Below are positions 17,551 through 26,232 of a stretch of 64,000 bases of DNA, piece after piece (position 1 is the first letter of the stretch; the number at the start of each line of letters is the position of its first letter). Under the pieces are notes generated by a model, which did no database searches, was not told where the DNA came from, and saw only the letters and a program-made list of their open reading frames with translations. Source of the DNA: a bacterium (GTDB taxonomy: Bacteria; Planctomycetota; SZUA-567); assembly GCA_003245715.1 (NCBI GenBank), contig QKCJ01000037.1, forward strand, positions 23,435 through 87,434. The letters are read 5' to 3'. A program made the translations under genes and the position numbers.

Positions 17551-19161
17551 ATGGCAAAGAAGATAAAGTGGCTTGAGAATGCGGTTTTTTACCAGTTATA
17601 TCCGCAGAGTTTTAACGACACCAATGCCGATGGTATCGGCGATATTCCCGGAATTATCGAAAAACTTGATTATATCAGGAGTCTGGGGGTTAGTGTTATC
17701 TGGCTTAATCCCTGTTTTGCGTCGCCGTTTTATGATGCTGGTTATGATGTTGCGGATTTTTACAGGATTGCGCCGCGCTATGGCACTAATGATGACATGA
17801 AGACGCTGATAGCTGAAGCCCGCAAAAGAGATATGCGGATCTGTCTTGACCTTGTTGCCGGCCACAGTTCAATTGACTGTGAATGGTTTCAGAAGTCGGC
17901 AAGTCCCGAGAAGAATGAATATACCGATTATTATATCTGGACAGATTCTGTCTGGGGGGATTATAAAAGTTCGGGGCAGCGTTTTATCAATGGTTTTTCT
18001 GATCGTGACGGCTGTTACGCGATTAATTTCTTTTATTCACAGCCTGCGCTCAATTATGGTTTCTGGGAGCCAGACCCCAAGCATCCCTGGCAGCAGCCCT
18101 ATGATGCCCCCGGCCCAAAAGCCGTACGGGCGGAGTTGCGCAAGATTATGAAGTTCTGGCTTGATATGGGAGCGAGCGGTTTCCGGGTTGATATGGCTTC
18201 AAGTCTGGTTAAAAATGATCCGAATTCTGAAGGGATTATAATGCTCTGGAAAGAAATCCGTGACTGGCTTGACAAGGACTACCCCGAGACTGCGCTGATT
18301 GCCGAATGGTGTAACCCGGAGCGGGCGATTGCGGCAGGTTTTGATGTTGATTTCATGATTCATTTTGGTGTTTCAGGTTACGAGCGTTTATTCTTCCACA
18401 AGAACGTCTTCAGCTATGAAGATTATAAGCCGCCGTTTTTCAGTAAGGAGGGCAAGGGGGATATCTGCGCGTTTACTGATAATTATATGAAGCAGTATAA
18501 CTTGACCAAGGCTGACGGTTATATCTCTGTTCCTACCGCCAACCATGATTTCCAGCGCCCGAACTGGAATCGTGACGAGGCTGACCTGCGGGTGATTCAT
18601 ACATTTATCATGACCTGGCCGGGCGTTCCGGTGATTTATTACGGTGATGAAATCGGTATGAAGTATCTTGAAGGGCTGCGTTCAAAAGAGGGCGGTTACG
18701 GTCGAACCGGCACCCGTACGCCGATGCAGTGGAGTTCTGACAAGAATGCCGGTTTCTCTGACGGGGCTGAAGAGAGCCTTTATCTGCCGATTGATTCTGC
18801 TGAGAACCGTCCGACTGTGCAGGCACAGGAAGATGACCCTGAGTCGATACTTAATTTCATGCGCAGCCTGACAAAACTGCGTAACTCATCAAAGGCGCTC
18901 AGTGCTGATGGCGGTCTTGATATTGTTTATGCCCAGAGCGGCAAGTACCCGTTTGTCTATACCCGCTACTCTGGTGATGAGCGGTATCTGATTGTGGTAA
19001 ATCCTGCCGGCCGGGCTGAAAGCGCTACTATAGCCGGATATCTCTGCCCGTTCACTGCTGCTGAAGCTGTTGTGGCTGGCGGCGTTAAAGTCGAGAACAA
19101 TGGCAAAGAACTTTTGATAAATGCTCAGCCGTGTTCATACGGAGTCTTCAAAATAAACTAA
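17551..19161 (+). CDS. Alpha-glucosidase-type hydrolase, glycoside hydrolase family 13
   Basis: A 536-residue GH13 enzyme resembling oligo-1,6-glucosidase/alpha-glucosidase: the barrel begins near WLENAVFYQLYPQSFND. The nucleophile Asp is in GFRVDMA (about 214), the acid/base Glu in IAEWCNPE (about 252), and the transition-state-stabilising Asp in ANHDFQRP (about 333). A short beta-domain closes the C-terminus. It lacks a signal peptide and probably acts in the cytoplasm on imported alpha-glucosides. GAGG precedes the ATG. It is divergent from the GH38 alpha-mannosidase across a gap with two LacI-type operators. The exact linkage preference (alpha-1,4, alpha-1,6, trehalose phosphate or sucrose) is not certain from the motifs. 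Confidence 0.92.
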   Translation: MAKKIKWLENAVFYQLYPQSFNDTNADGIGDIPGIIEKLDYIRSLGVSVIWLNPCFASPFYDAGYDVADFYRIAPRYGTNDDMKTLIAEARKRDMRICLDLVAGHSSIDCEWFQKSASPEKNEYTDYYIWTDSVWGDYKSSGQRFINGFSDRDGCYAINFFYSQPALNYGFWEPDPKHPWQQPYDAPGPKAVRAELRKIMKFWLDMGASGFRVDMASSLVKNDPNSEGIIMLWKEIRDWLDKDYPETALIAEWCNPERAIAAGFDVDFMIHFGVSGYERLFFHKNVFSYEDYKPPFFSKEGKGDICAFTDNYMKQYNLTKADGYISVPTANHDFQRPNWNRDEADLRVIHTFIMTWPGVPVIYYGDEIGMKYLEGLRSKEGGYGRTGTRTPMQWSSDKNAGFSDGAEESLYLPIDSAENRPTVQAQEDDPESILNFMRSLTKLRNSSKALSADGGLDIVYAQSGKYPFVYTRYSGDERYLIVVNPAGRAESATIAGYLCPFTAAEAVVAGGVKVENNGKELLINAQPCSYGVFKIN

Positions 19162-19188
19162 TATATATGGTATCATTAGTTCTTCCAC

Positions 19189-19229
19189 GGTCGGAGCTGC
19201 CCAGCCTTGAGGCGGCTCCGACCTTATTT
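19189..19229 (+). terminator. Rho-independent terminator of the GH13 gene
   Basis: GGTCGGAGCTGCC (19189-19201) pairs with GGCGGCTCCGACC (19211-19223) through a 13-base stem with one G-U pair and a 9-base loop, followed by TTATTTTT. Confidence 0.88.
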
Positions 19230-19252
19230 TTGTTAATTATTTATTGTTATAA

Positions 19253-19291
19253 ACTAACATTATGGGGCGTTGTAACATTATATTTGTTAGT
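19253..19291. repeat. Paired short repeats upstream of the sialate O-acetylesterase-like gene
   Basis: The 9-mer TAACATTAT occurs at 19255-19263 and again at 19273-19281 (18-base period), nested inside an inverted repeat ACTAACA (19253-19259) / TGTTAGT (19285-19291). This may be a regulator-binding site for the downstream gene, about 200 bases away. The remainder of the 19230-19493 gap contains a TATAAT at 19392-19397 and no other recognisable element. Confidence 0.35.
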
Positions 19292-19493
19292 ATGATAAGT
19301 GTGTGGATGGTATTTTTTGCAATGTCAGAGGGGGTGGTGCGGGGGAGCTGTAATTTGCGTAAGCCTGTAAAATAGGGTATTTTTATTCTGTTATAATTTC
19401 ATACGGGGAAATTATTCGCTTTTTTGGGTATTCTTTACTTGCCGGTTTTATGGCAAGTGGGGGGTGCTGATGCGATTTTGCAGGAGGACGTGT

Positions 19494-21101
19494 ATGCGGT
19501 TGGTTTTGGCGATAATGGGGATGCTGCTTATTTCGGCGGTAAATTTGAGTGCGGCTGATAAAGTTGAAGCGGTTGGGATTTTCAGCGACAATATGGTCTT
19601 GCAGGCTGGAATGGACGTTCCGGTTTGGGGCTCAGCACCAAAGGGGAGTGAGGTTACTGTTGAGTTTGCCGGGCAGAAAAAGACTGCCAAAGTAGATGAT
19701 AAAGGTTATTGGATGGTCAAGCTTTCGGCTCTGAAAGCCAGCAAGAGCGGTGCTGTTATGACTATCAGCTGCGGCGCGGATAAAACTGAAATAAAGAATG
19801 TAATCGTCGGTGAGGTCTGGGTTTGCTCGGGGCAGTCGAATATGGCTTACGCTATGAGTGGGCTTAAGGTGCAGTATGACAAACCTGTTAAGCCGCTGGT
19901 AGAAGCGATAGAAAAAGCTAATCTGCCACTGTTGCGCCAGTATACTTTTAAGTTTAAAACGTCATCCAAAGGGCCGGTTCGGATAATGGGCGGAGTGTGG
20001 GAGATCTGTACGCCTAAGAGTGTCGATCACTTTACCGCTACAGGTTTCTTCTTTGGCCGTGAGCTGCTTGAGCAGTTGAATACGCCAATCGGCCTGATTA
20101 AGGTTGCGGTTGGCGGCACACCGGTTGAAGCATGGACACCGCGCGATGTTCTTGAGAAAACTGCAAGTGGTAAAGAGTATATCCCTCTCTGGGAGAAGCA
20201 GGCGGCTGAGTATAATGAAAAAGAGGCAATGGCTAAGTTTGAGTCAGACCTCAAGGAATGGGAAGAAGGCAATAAGGCTGCCAAGGCCGCCGGAAAGAAG
20301 TTCAATAAGAGAAAGCCAGCCAAGTGGCGCTACGCACATCCGAATTTTTCCAGCCATTATCCCTCAACGCTCTTTAACGGCATGATTAATCCGATTATCC
20401 CTTATGCAATTGCCGGGGCAATCTGGTATCAGGGAGAGAACAATGCCAATAACAACGCAAAGTACTATGAAGAGTCATTCAAGTCAATGATTACTGCATG
20501 GCGCAAACTCTGGAATCAGGGGGATTTCCCGTTCTACACGGTCCAGCTGGCTAATTTCAGTAAAGAATCAGTAAGCGAAAACATCAGCAACTGGGCGGTT
20601 GTCCGTGAAGCGCAGCGCAAGAGCCTGGAGCTTCCGAATACCGGCATGGCTGTTATTATTGATGTCGGCGAGGCTGGTGATATCCATCCGCGCAACAAGA
20701 TTGCAGTCGGTAAGCGTCTGGCTTACTGGGCTCTCAATAAAAACTATGGCAAGAAGGATCTGGTCTACTCGGGGCCGCTCTTTAAATCAGCCAAAGCTGA
20801 GGGCGGCAAGATTGTGGTTACCTTTGACGAGGTTGGCGGTGGTCTGATGGTTGGCAAGAAAGCTGATGTCTGGGCGCCGGCTGAAGCAAGTGACGCAGAA
20901 ATTACCCAGTTCTTCGTAGCCGGTAAGGATGGCAAGTTCAAGCCTGCCAAGGTCAAGATTACAGGCAAAGATACTCTTGAGGTCTGGTCTGAGAGCGTTA
21001 AAGAGCCTGCGGATGTGCGCTTTGCACCGGAGAATAATCCCCAAGGCTTCAACCTGTATAACAAAGAAGGTCTGCCGGCTTCACCATTTTACACCAGGTA
21101 G
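19494..21101 (+). CDS. Secreted sialate O-acetylesterase-like SGNH esterase
   Basis: A 535-residue exported protein with a signal peptide (MRLVLAIMGMLLISAVNLSA, cleavage before ADK). An N-terminal jelly-roll-like domain is followed by the SASA catalytic domain. The nucleophile serine is in VCSGQSNM (about 112), an oxyanion/catalytic segment is IWYQGENN (about 310), and the His of the dyad is in DIHPRNK (about 398). Sialate O-acetylesterases and related acetyl-xylan enzymes remove acetyl groups from glycans. The internal ATG at 19494 is chosen because AGGAGG lies at ideal spacing and the product then has a proper signal peptide. The gene is next to glycan-cleaving enzymes but has its own terminators, so it is probably a separate transcription unit. 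Confidence 0.87.
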   Translation: MRLVLAIMGMLLISAVNLSAADKVEAVGIFSDNMVLQAGMDVPVWGSAPKGSEVTVEFAGQKKTAKVDDKGYWMVKLSALKASKSGAVMTISCGADKTEIKNVIVGEVWVCSGQSNMAYAMSGLKVQYDKPVKPLVEAIEKANLPLLRQYTFKFKTSSKGPVRIMGGVWEICTPKSVDHFTATGFFFGRELLEQLNTPIGLIKVAVGGTPVEAWTPRDVLEKTASGKEYIPLWEKQAAEYNEKEAMAKFESDLKEWEEGNKAAKAAGKKFNKRKPAKWRYAHPNFSSHYPSTLFNGMINPIIPYAIAGAIWYQGENNANNNAKYYEESFKSMITAWRKLWNQGDFPFYTVQLANFSKESVSENISNWAVVREAQRKSLELPNTGMAVIIDVGEAGDIHPRNKIAVGKRLAYWALNKNYGKKDLVYSGPLFKSAKAEGGKIVVTFDEVGGGLMVGKKADVWAPAEASDAEITQFFVAGKDGKFKPAKVKITGKDTLEVWSESVKEPADVRFAPENNPQGFNLYNKEGLPASPFYTR

Positions 21102-21156
21102 CAACACCTGTTACGCGGCTCTGGCTTGCGGTATGGAAGGTGAAAAAATAATTAAT

Positions 21157-21197
21157 AAAGGCGGTGTTGCAGATAATTGCAGCATCGCCTTTTTCTT
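21157..21197 (+). terminator. Rho-independent terminator after the sialate O-acetylesterase-like gene
   Basis: A 15-base stem (21157-21171 with 21178-21192, two G-U pairs, 6-base loop) ends in a T-run, CCTTTTTC. It could also serve the convergent FliG-like gene. Confidence 0.88.
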
Positions 21198-21227
21198 TGA
21201 TTGCTCAGGTGTAAACTAAAGGTTGTT

Positions 21228-22304
21228 TCAGATCAGGTCTGGTGCGTTGGGGTCGATGACGATCTGTCCCTTGTCCTGCAGGGTCACGGCGAAGTCGATA
21301 ACCGCCTGCTGCGCTTCATCAATTGCTGAGAGACGAACCTGTTCATTGGCTGCCGACTCTATTTCCTCGATTATCAATTGCGCGCGGTTTTTACTGATTG
21401 AGTGGTAAACCTTCTGCTGCAGCTCTTCTGAGGCAAAGCGTAGCGCCATGGCCGCGACCTTCAGGTCGATATTGGTGAATATTTTACCAAGGGTAATCTT
21501 GTCGCTATGCTCAAGGTCGGCAAAGTCAAACATCTGCTCATGCAGTTTGTCATAAAGCTCGGGCAGTTCGTGCATTACATTATTGCGTACACTCACGTCA
21601 GCCTCGCGCAGAATGTGCGCCGCCAGCGCCATGCCGTCGATTTTATGCGCACCACGTCCTGGTTTTGCTCCGCCGGGCGCTCTCTGTCCTGCCGGTGGTG
21701 AAGCGACAACTTTCTTTCTTTTGGCCTGCTCAAGCATGGCCTGCATCGCACTCTCACGCAGCGCGTTATCAGTATTAGCATCCACATTTTCTGTCTGTGC
21801 ATATCCGGAAGACGCTTCCTGCGACATGGCACCCAGTGCATCTCTGGCAGCATTTCTGGTCGCTTCGGAAGGATTGCCGGCTTGCGGCGCCGGTTGGGAA
21901 AATCCCTGCGGTTTCTGACCGGGCGGGATAATGCGCGCCGGAACGATTTCAGGGCCGTTAATGTTGGTCTTGCTCTTGTGTCCTTTAATCAGCCCTTGCA
22001 GATCCGAGATTGATTCACCCAGAGTCTTCTGCGGCTTCGGGGCGGGGGCGGGGCACTTCTTGCGCAGCTCGTCAGCAATGTCAACCAGTACATCCCTGGG
22101 CATCTGCCGTGACTTACTCATCGCCGCCGCCACATCACGCCGGACATTGTCATCCATCGAAGCCATGATCTTTGCACTCGCCGCCGGTGGCATCATGCAC
22201 AACGCCGCACCCTGCACAAAGGCAAGCTCGGTACTGAGAATCTCCGCAACCTGCGAGGGCGGCATATTCTCAAGAAAGACAAAAGGATTCGCTCGGTCTG
22301 GCAA
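21228..22304 (-). CDS. FliG-like flagellar switch protein lacking the N-terminal domain, with a long linker
   Basis: A 358-residue protein. Residues 5-85 (FVFLENMPPSQVAEILSTEL, then LPP-like turns and a DELRKKC end) resemble the FliG middle domain. About 130 Pro/Ala/Gln/Asn-rich residues (roughly 87-215) follow and look disordered. From about 222 the order GMALAAHILREAD, MFDFADLEHSD, DLKVAAMALRFASEELQQKV, QVRLSAIDEAQQ, KGQIVIDP matches the FliG C-terminal domain that faces the stator. The N-terminal FliF-binding domain is absent. Translation probably begins at TTG (22304), preceded by GAGGAG. Flagellin is far away, so the gene is not in a flagellar cluster here. It may be a second FliG paralogue or an altered switch component. 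The family assignment is strong for the C-terminus, moderate for the rest. Confidence 0.72.
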   Translation of the reverse strand: MPDRANPFVFLENMPPSQVAEILSTELAFVQGAALCMMPPAASAKIMASMDDNVRRDVAAAMSKSRQMPRDVLVDIADELRKKCPAPAPKPQKTLGESISDLQGLIKGHKSKTNINGPEIVPARIIPPGQKPQGFSQPAPQAGNPSEATRNAARDALGAMSQEASSGYAQTENVDANTDNALRESAMQAMLEQAKRKKVVASPPAGQRAPGGAKPGRGAHKIDGMALAAHILREADVSVRNNVMHELPELYDKLHEQMFDFADLEHSDKITLGKIFTNIDLKVAAMALRFASEELQQKVYHSISKNRAQLIIEEIESAANEQVRLSAIDEAQQAVIDFAVTLQDKGQIVIDPNAPDLI

Positions 22305-22580
22305 AACAGACTCCTCAACTTTAATCGGATAATTAATGTATTCTCTATTACTGACCGGTGCTAGTCAAGATATTTTTTGGTTGGATCTGAGTGAGTTATA
22401 AGTATGCCAACGTTGGCGGGTGATTTATTTGGCTTGGTTTTGGTTAATCTGGGGCAAAACCCTTGCATTGGACACATAATTCCTTATTAATATAGATTCC
22501 GCAAAACATACAAAATGGTAAAGTTTTTCTTTTTTGGAATACTTTTTAGCAAAGAATTATAAGACACAGGAGAGATGCAA

Positions 22581-23816
22581 ATGGGTAAGCTTGAAGGTAA
22601 CGCAATTGTCTTCACACAGGGTGGTCCTACAGCGGTTATCAATGCCAGCTGGGTTGGTGTGGTTGAAGGTCTGATGGATGCAGAAGAGGTCACAGGTATC
22701 TGGGGCAGCATGCATGGTATTGACGGTATTCTTAACGAAGAGTTCGTTGACCTGCGCAAGCAGAGTGTTGAAACTCTCAACGCTATTGCCCACACTCCGG
22801 CAACTGCTCTTGGTTCAACCCGTCACAAGCCAAACGCTGAAGCCAACCAGAAGATGCTTGAAGTCTTCAAGAAGTACAACATCCGTTATGTCTTCGGTGC
22901 CGGTGGTAACGATACCTCAGAATCACTTGACATCATCAACGACGAAGCCAAGGCTCAGGAATACGAACTGCGTATGTTCCACGTTTCAAAGACTGTTGAC
23001 TGCGACCTGATGGAAAATGACCACACCCCGGGTTACGGTTCTGCTGCCCGTTATGTTGCCAGCGCTTTCCGTGGTGTTGACCTTGATAACAAGGCTTTTG
23101 GCGGTATTTACCTCGGTGTCTGCATGGGCCGTCACGCAGGCTTCCTGACTGCTGCTTCAGCTCTTGGCAAGGAATTCAAGGACTCAGGTCCTCACCTCGT
23201 TTACGTTCCGGAAAAGGCTTTTGACCTTGAGAAGTTCGTTGTTGACGTTGAGAAGGTTTATAAGGAACACGGCCGCTGTGTGATCGCTGTTTCTGAAGGT
23301 ATTGAAGACAAGAACGGCACACCGATCCTGCAGCTCCTCTCAACCGGTGAGCTTGAAGCTGACAGCCACGGTAACGTTCAGCTCTCAGGTACCGGCGCTC
23401 TGGCTGACGCACTTGTCGGCAAGATCCGCGAACACCTCGAAGGCAAGGGAATCGTCAAGAAGCTCCGCGCCCGTGGCGACACCTTCGGTTACCTGCAGCG
23501 CTCATGGCCTGACCAGAGCTCAGTTGACCGTGAAGAATCACTCAACGTCGGCCGCACCGCTGCCAAGGAAGCTCTCTCAGGTAATGTTGACGGATCAATC
23601 GCTATTCAGCGCGTAAGCGATGAGCCATACGAAGTCAAGTTTGTCCGCGTTCCTCTGAAGGCTGTTGCCGGTAAGACCCGTCACCTTCCTGAAGAGTTCA
23701 TCAACGCAGAAGGTAACAACGTTACCGACGCATTCATGAAGTGGGGTCTTCCACTCATCGGTGAACAGGTCAAAATCGGCGAGCTTGACCTTACCAAGAT
23801 GGTAGAAAAGAAATAA
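22581..23816 (+). CDS. pfp: Pyrophosphate-dependent 6-phosphofructokinase
   Basis: A 411-residue phosphofructokinase that should phosphorylate fructose 6-phosphate, probably using pyrophosphate and running reversibly. The donor-site positions read GGNDT (near 108-112) instead of the ATP-type GGDGS, and SKTVDCDL near 135-142 has lysine where ATP enzymes have glycine; MGRHAG follows near 182. Both changes favour PPi over ATP by established rules. I place the start at the second ATG (22581), with AGGAG eight bases before it. Codon choice is conspicuously biased (GGT, AAG, CTC, GAC, GTT), as expected for a highly expressed glycolytic gene. It has no neighbours in the same pathway; enolase lies about 39 kb away. 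Confidence 0.88.
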   Translation: MGKLEGNAIVFTQGGPTAVINASWVGVVEGLMDAEEVTGIWGSMHGIDGILNEEFVDLRKQSVETLNAIAHTPATALGSTRHKPNAEANQKMLEVFKKYNIRYVFGAGGNDTSESLDIINDEAKAQEYELRMFHVSKTVDCDLMENDHTPGYGSAARYVASAFRGVDLDNKAFGGIYLGVCMGRHAGFLTAASALGKEFKDSGPHLVYVPEKAFDLEKFVVDVEKVYKEHGRCVIAVSEGIEDKNGTPILQLLSTGELEADSHGNVQLSGTGALADALVGKIREHLEGKGIVKKLRARGDTFGYLQRSWPDQSSVDREESLNVGRTAAKEALSGNVDGSIAIQRVSDEPYEVKFVRVPLKAVAGKTRHLPEEFINAEGNNVTDAFMKWGLPLIGEQVKIGELDLTKMVEKK

Positions 23817-23926
23817 GCGTTTTTTACGCAATTGATTATACCAGGCCGCGCCCTTTTACCGGGGTGCGGCTGATTTATGAGGGCAGGAATATTTCTGCCA
23901 TATGATTAAAAAGGATAAGGAAAAAA

Positions 23927-24493
23927 ATGGATAGCGCAAAACTTGGTAATCCTGCGGTGGTTGGTCTGGCCGGCTTTGGCATGACGACAATGGTTCTGCA
24001 GTTTCACAATCTTGGCTGGTGCGGAATCGCTCCGGTTATCTGGCTTGGTCTGGTCTTTGGTGGCAGCGCACAGCTTATTGCCGGCCTGATGGAATTTAAA
24101 AAGGGTAACAATTTCGGCTTCTGCGCCTTTACTGCTTATGGCGCGTTCTGGATTGCAACCTGTCTGATGCTGATCTTCGGCAAGGGCGCGGTTGAAGGTT
24201 CACTCTTTAATTTCAGTGCGCATGACCTTGGTCTGTATCTGGCCGTATGGGGCGTCTTTACACTGATTATGTTCATCGCTTCAACCAAACATAACGTTCT
24301 GCTGGCGCTGATCTTCCTGACATTGACACTCGGCTTCTTCGGCCTTGCGGCCAAGGATTTCACCGGCATTGCCATTATCGGCAAAATTGCTGCGTATGAT
24401 CTGATTGTCTGTGCGCTTCTTGCCTGGTACGGCATGGCTGCTGCGGTTTATGCTGAAGCCGGTATCAAGCTTCCAGTCGGCGCACGCGGCTGA
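23927..24493 (+). CDS. satP: Acetate/succinate permease (GPR1/FUN34/YaaH family)
   Basis: A 188-residue membrane protein with six hydrophobic segments and the family start NPAVVGLAGFGMTTMVLQF. It also carries LVFGGSAQLIAGLMEFKKGN and GFCAFTAYGAFWIA, which are the YaaH/SatP signatures. Relatives carry acetate or succinate with protons across the inner membrane. AAGGATAAGG precedes the ATG. The gene follows pfp and ends at a very strong terminator. Substrate preference among small monocarboxylates or succinate is not decidable from the motifs. Its length is the usual size for bacterial members. Confidence 0.9.
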   Translation: MDSAKLGNPAVVGLAGFGMTTMVLQFHNLGWCGIAPVIWLGLVFGGSAQLIAGLMEFKKGNNFGFCAFTAYGAFWIATCLMLIFGKGAVEGSLFNFSAHDLGLYLAVWGVFTLIMFIASTKHNVLLALIFLTLTLGFFGLAAKDFTGIAIIGKIAAYDLIVCALLAWYGMAAAVYAEAGIKLPVGARG

Positions 24494-24517
24494 TACTTTT
24501 GCAATAACCCAATTATG

Positions 24518-24548
24518 AACCGCCGCAGAGTTTTGCGGCGGTTTTTTT
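24518..24548 (+). terminator. Strong rho-independent terminator after satP
   Basis: AACCGCCGCA (24518-24527) and TGCGGCGGTT (24534-24543) form a perfect 10-base stem with a 6-base loop, directly followed by a run of T. Confidence 0.95.
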
Positions 24549-24629
24549 ACGGATTGACTTGACATTTGACGCCGTAACTTAATAATAAATATCCGCTTAT
24601 AGTTGAATGGCAGGGACGGAAAATATCCT

Positions 24630-25637
24630 ATGAAAATACTTATAACAGGTGCGGCCGGCTTTATCGGCTTTCATACATCCAAAAAATTACTTGAGCGCGG
24701 CGACGAGGTTGTCGGGCTTGATTGCGTTAATGATTATTATGATCCGGCAATCAAGGAGGCACGCCTTGGGATTCTGGGGAAGTTTGATACTTTCTCATTT
24801 GTGAAAATGAACATTGCCGACCGTGAGGCGATTGAAAAATTCTTTGCTGCTAATTCATTTGACCGGGTAATCAATCTGGCGGCGCAGGCGGGTGTGCGTT
24901 ATTCAATTGAAAACCCGCATGTTTATATCGACAGCAATATTCAGGGCTTCATCAATATCCTTGAGGGGTGCCGCCACACCGGTGTCAAGCATCTGACCTA
25001 CGCCTCATCAAGCTCGGTTTATGGTGCCAATGAAACGATGCCGTTTTCAATCCATGATAATATCGACCACCCCGTTTCGCTGTATGCGGCAACCAAGAAA
25101 TCAAATGAGTTGATGGCGCACTGCTACTCGCATCTTTATAACCTGCCGACGACGGGCTTGCGGTTCTTTACGGTTTACGGGCCGTGGGGCAGGCCGGATA
25201 TGGCGTTGTTCCTCTTCACAAAGGCAATACTTGAGGATCGCCCCATTGATGTTTATAACTACGGCAAGATGCGCCGTGACTTCACTTATGTTGACGACAT
25301 TGTTGAGGGTGTGGTGCGCGTCAGTGATAAAATTGCTGCGCCTAATCCCGAGTGGAGCGGCAAGAACCCTGACCCGGGAACAAGTAAAGCGCCGTACCGC
25401 GTTTATAATATCGGCAATAACAACCCCGTTGAGTTGAATGATTTTATCGCGGCAATCGAAAAGTCACTGGGTAAGGAAGCGAAGAAGAATTTACTGCCGA
25501 TGCAGCCTGGTGATGTTCCGGCGACGATTGCTGATATTGACGACCTTGAGAAAGACATGGGCTACCGCCCGGAGACTCCGGTTGAGGTCGGCATTGAGAG
25601 GTTCATCAAGTGGTATCGCGAGTATTTTAATGTCTGA
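24630..25637 (+). CDS. NAD-dependent UDP-glucuronate 4-epimerase-like protein
   Basis: A 335-residue extended short-chain dehydrogenase. The NAD loop GAAGFIGFH is near residues 7-15, the active-site Ser region is YASSSSVYG near 124-132, and YAATKKSNE carries the catalytic Tyr-x3-Lys near 150. The segment [19 protein letters not shown] is characteristic of the GAE/CapI UDP-glucuronate epimerases, which make UDP-galacturonate for surface polysaccharides. The ATG at 24630 is preceded by GGACGGA. The upstream in-frame TTG at 24603 has poorer support. A small membrane-protein gene overlaps its 3' end by 8 bases. The substrate could also be another UDP-hexose; the epimerase class is firmer than the sugar. 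Confidence 0.85.
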   Translation: MKILITGAAGFIGFHTSKKLLERGDEVVGLDCVNDYYDPAIKEARLGILGKFDTFSFVKMNIADREAIEKFFAANSFDRVINLAAQAGVRYSIENPHVYIDSNIQGFINILEGCRHTGVKHLTYASSSSVYGANETMPFSIHDNIDHPVSLYAATKKSNELMAHCYSHLYNLPTTGLRFFTVYGPWGRPDMALFLFTKAILEDRPIDVYNYGKMRRDFTYVDDIVEGVVRVSDKIAAPNPEWSGKNPDPGTSKAPYRVYNIGNNNPVELNDFIAAIEKSLGKEAKKNLLPMQPGDVPATIADIDDLEKDMGYRPETPVEVGIERFIKWYREYFNV

Positions 25638-26196
25638 AATAGTTGACAAAAGCACGCCCGAGAAGATAAAGCGTCCGGCGCTATTATCAGTACTGTCAAT
25701 TCTGCATTTCTTTGGCGGGATTGCTATGTTGGTGATTTTCTTTCTGGCTTTAAGTATGCCTGAGGAAGTTGCCAAGGTCGCTCAGCAGATGGGGCTTTCT
25801 TCATTTGTGCTGATAGTTGCGATAGTTTTTCTTGCGGTTATGTTGCTGGCCTCTGCGGTAGGGATGCGTATGGGGCTAAAGTGGGCTTGGTATCTCAGCA
25901 GTTTTTACTATATTTACGGCGTATTCAGAAACGCTTTTGCAGTGTTTAATATATGGCTGCTGTATGACGGTGCTTCTGCTGAAGAGTTGGCGTCCCTATC
26001 GCGTTCCCCATCATATTATTATACCAAACATTCGGTGCGTGTAGTTATTCACTTGCTGATTTTTATGTATTTTTATCGCCAACGTACGCTTGAATATTTC
26101 GGGCTTACTGCTCTGAAAAAGAAAAAGACAGTGGCTGTGCAAATCGCTATCTGCGTCTTTATCGTAATTGTTTTTTCGCTGCTGGGGGCTGTCTGA
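25630..26196 (+). CDS. Small polytopic membrane protein, unknown function
   Basis: A 188-residue protein not recognised as any named family. It has a short charged N-terminus ([16 protein letters not shown]) and four hydrophobic helices at about 18-39, 51-75, 79-104 and 164-187. A tyrosine-rich segment with [13 protein letters not shown] lies near 133-145, followed by a short lysine patch (KKKK). The ATG lies inside the stop region of the epimerase gene (8-base overlap), so expression is likely coupled. No signal peptide or enzymatic motif is seen. It might help in the surface-polysaccharide branch of the epimerase, but that rests on position only. Confidence 0.6.
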   Translation: MSEIVDKSTPEKIKRPALLSVLSILHFFGGIAMLVIFFLALSMPEEVAKVAQQMGLSSFVLIVAIVFLAVMLLASAVGMRMGLKWAWYLSSFYYIYGVFRNAFAVFNIWLLYDGASAEELASLSRSPSYYYTKHSVRVVIHLLIFMYFYRQRTLEYFGLTALKKKKTVAVQIAICVFIVIVFSLLGAV

Positions 26197-26232
26197 AGTA
26201 CATGCTCCTTGGGCAACGCTTAAGTCTTGTGA

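Noticed and set aside
23176..23412. Minus-strand ORF within the phosphofructokinase gene
   Set aside because: Basic, repetitive composition typical of an antisense shadow of a codon-biased gene.
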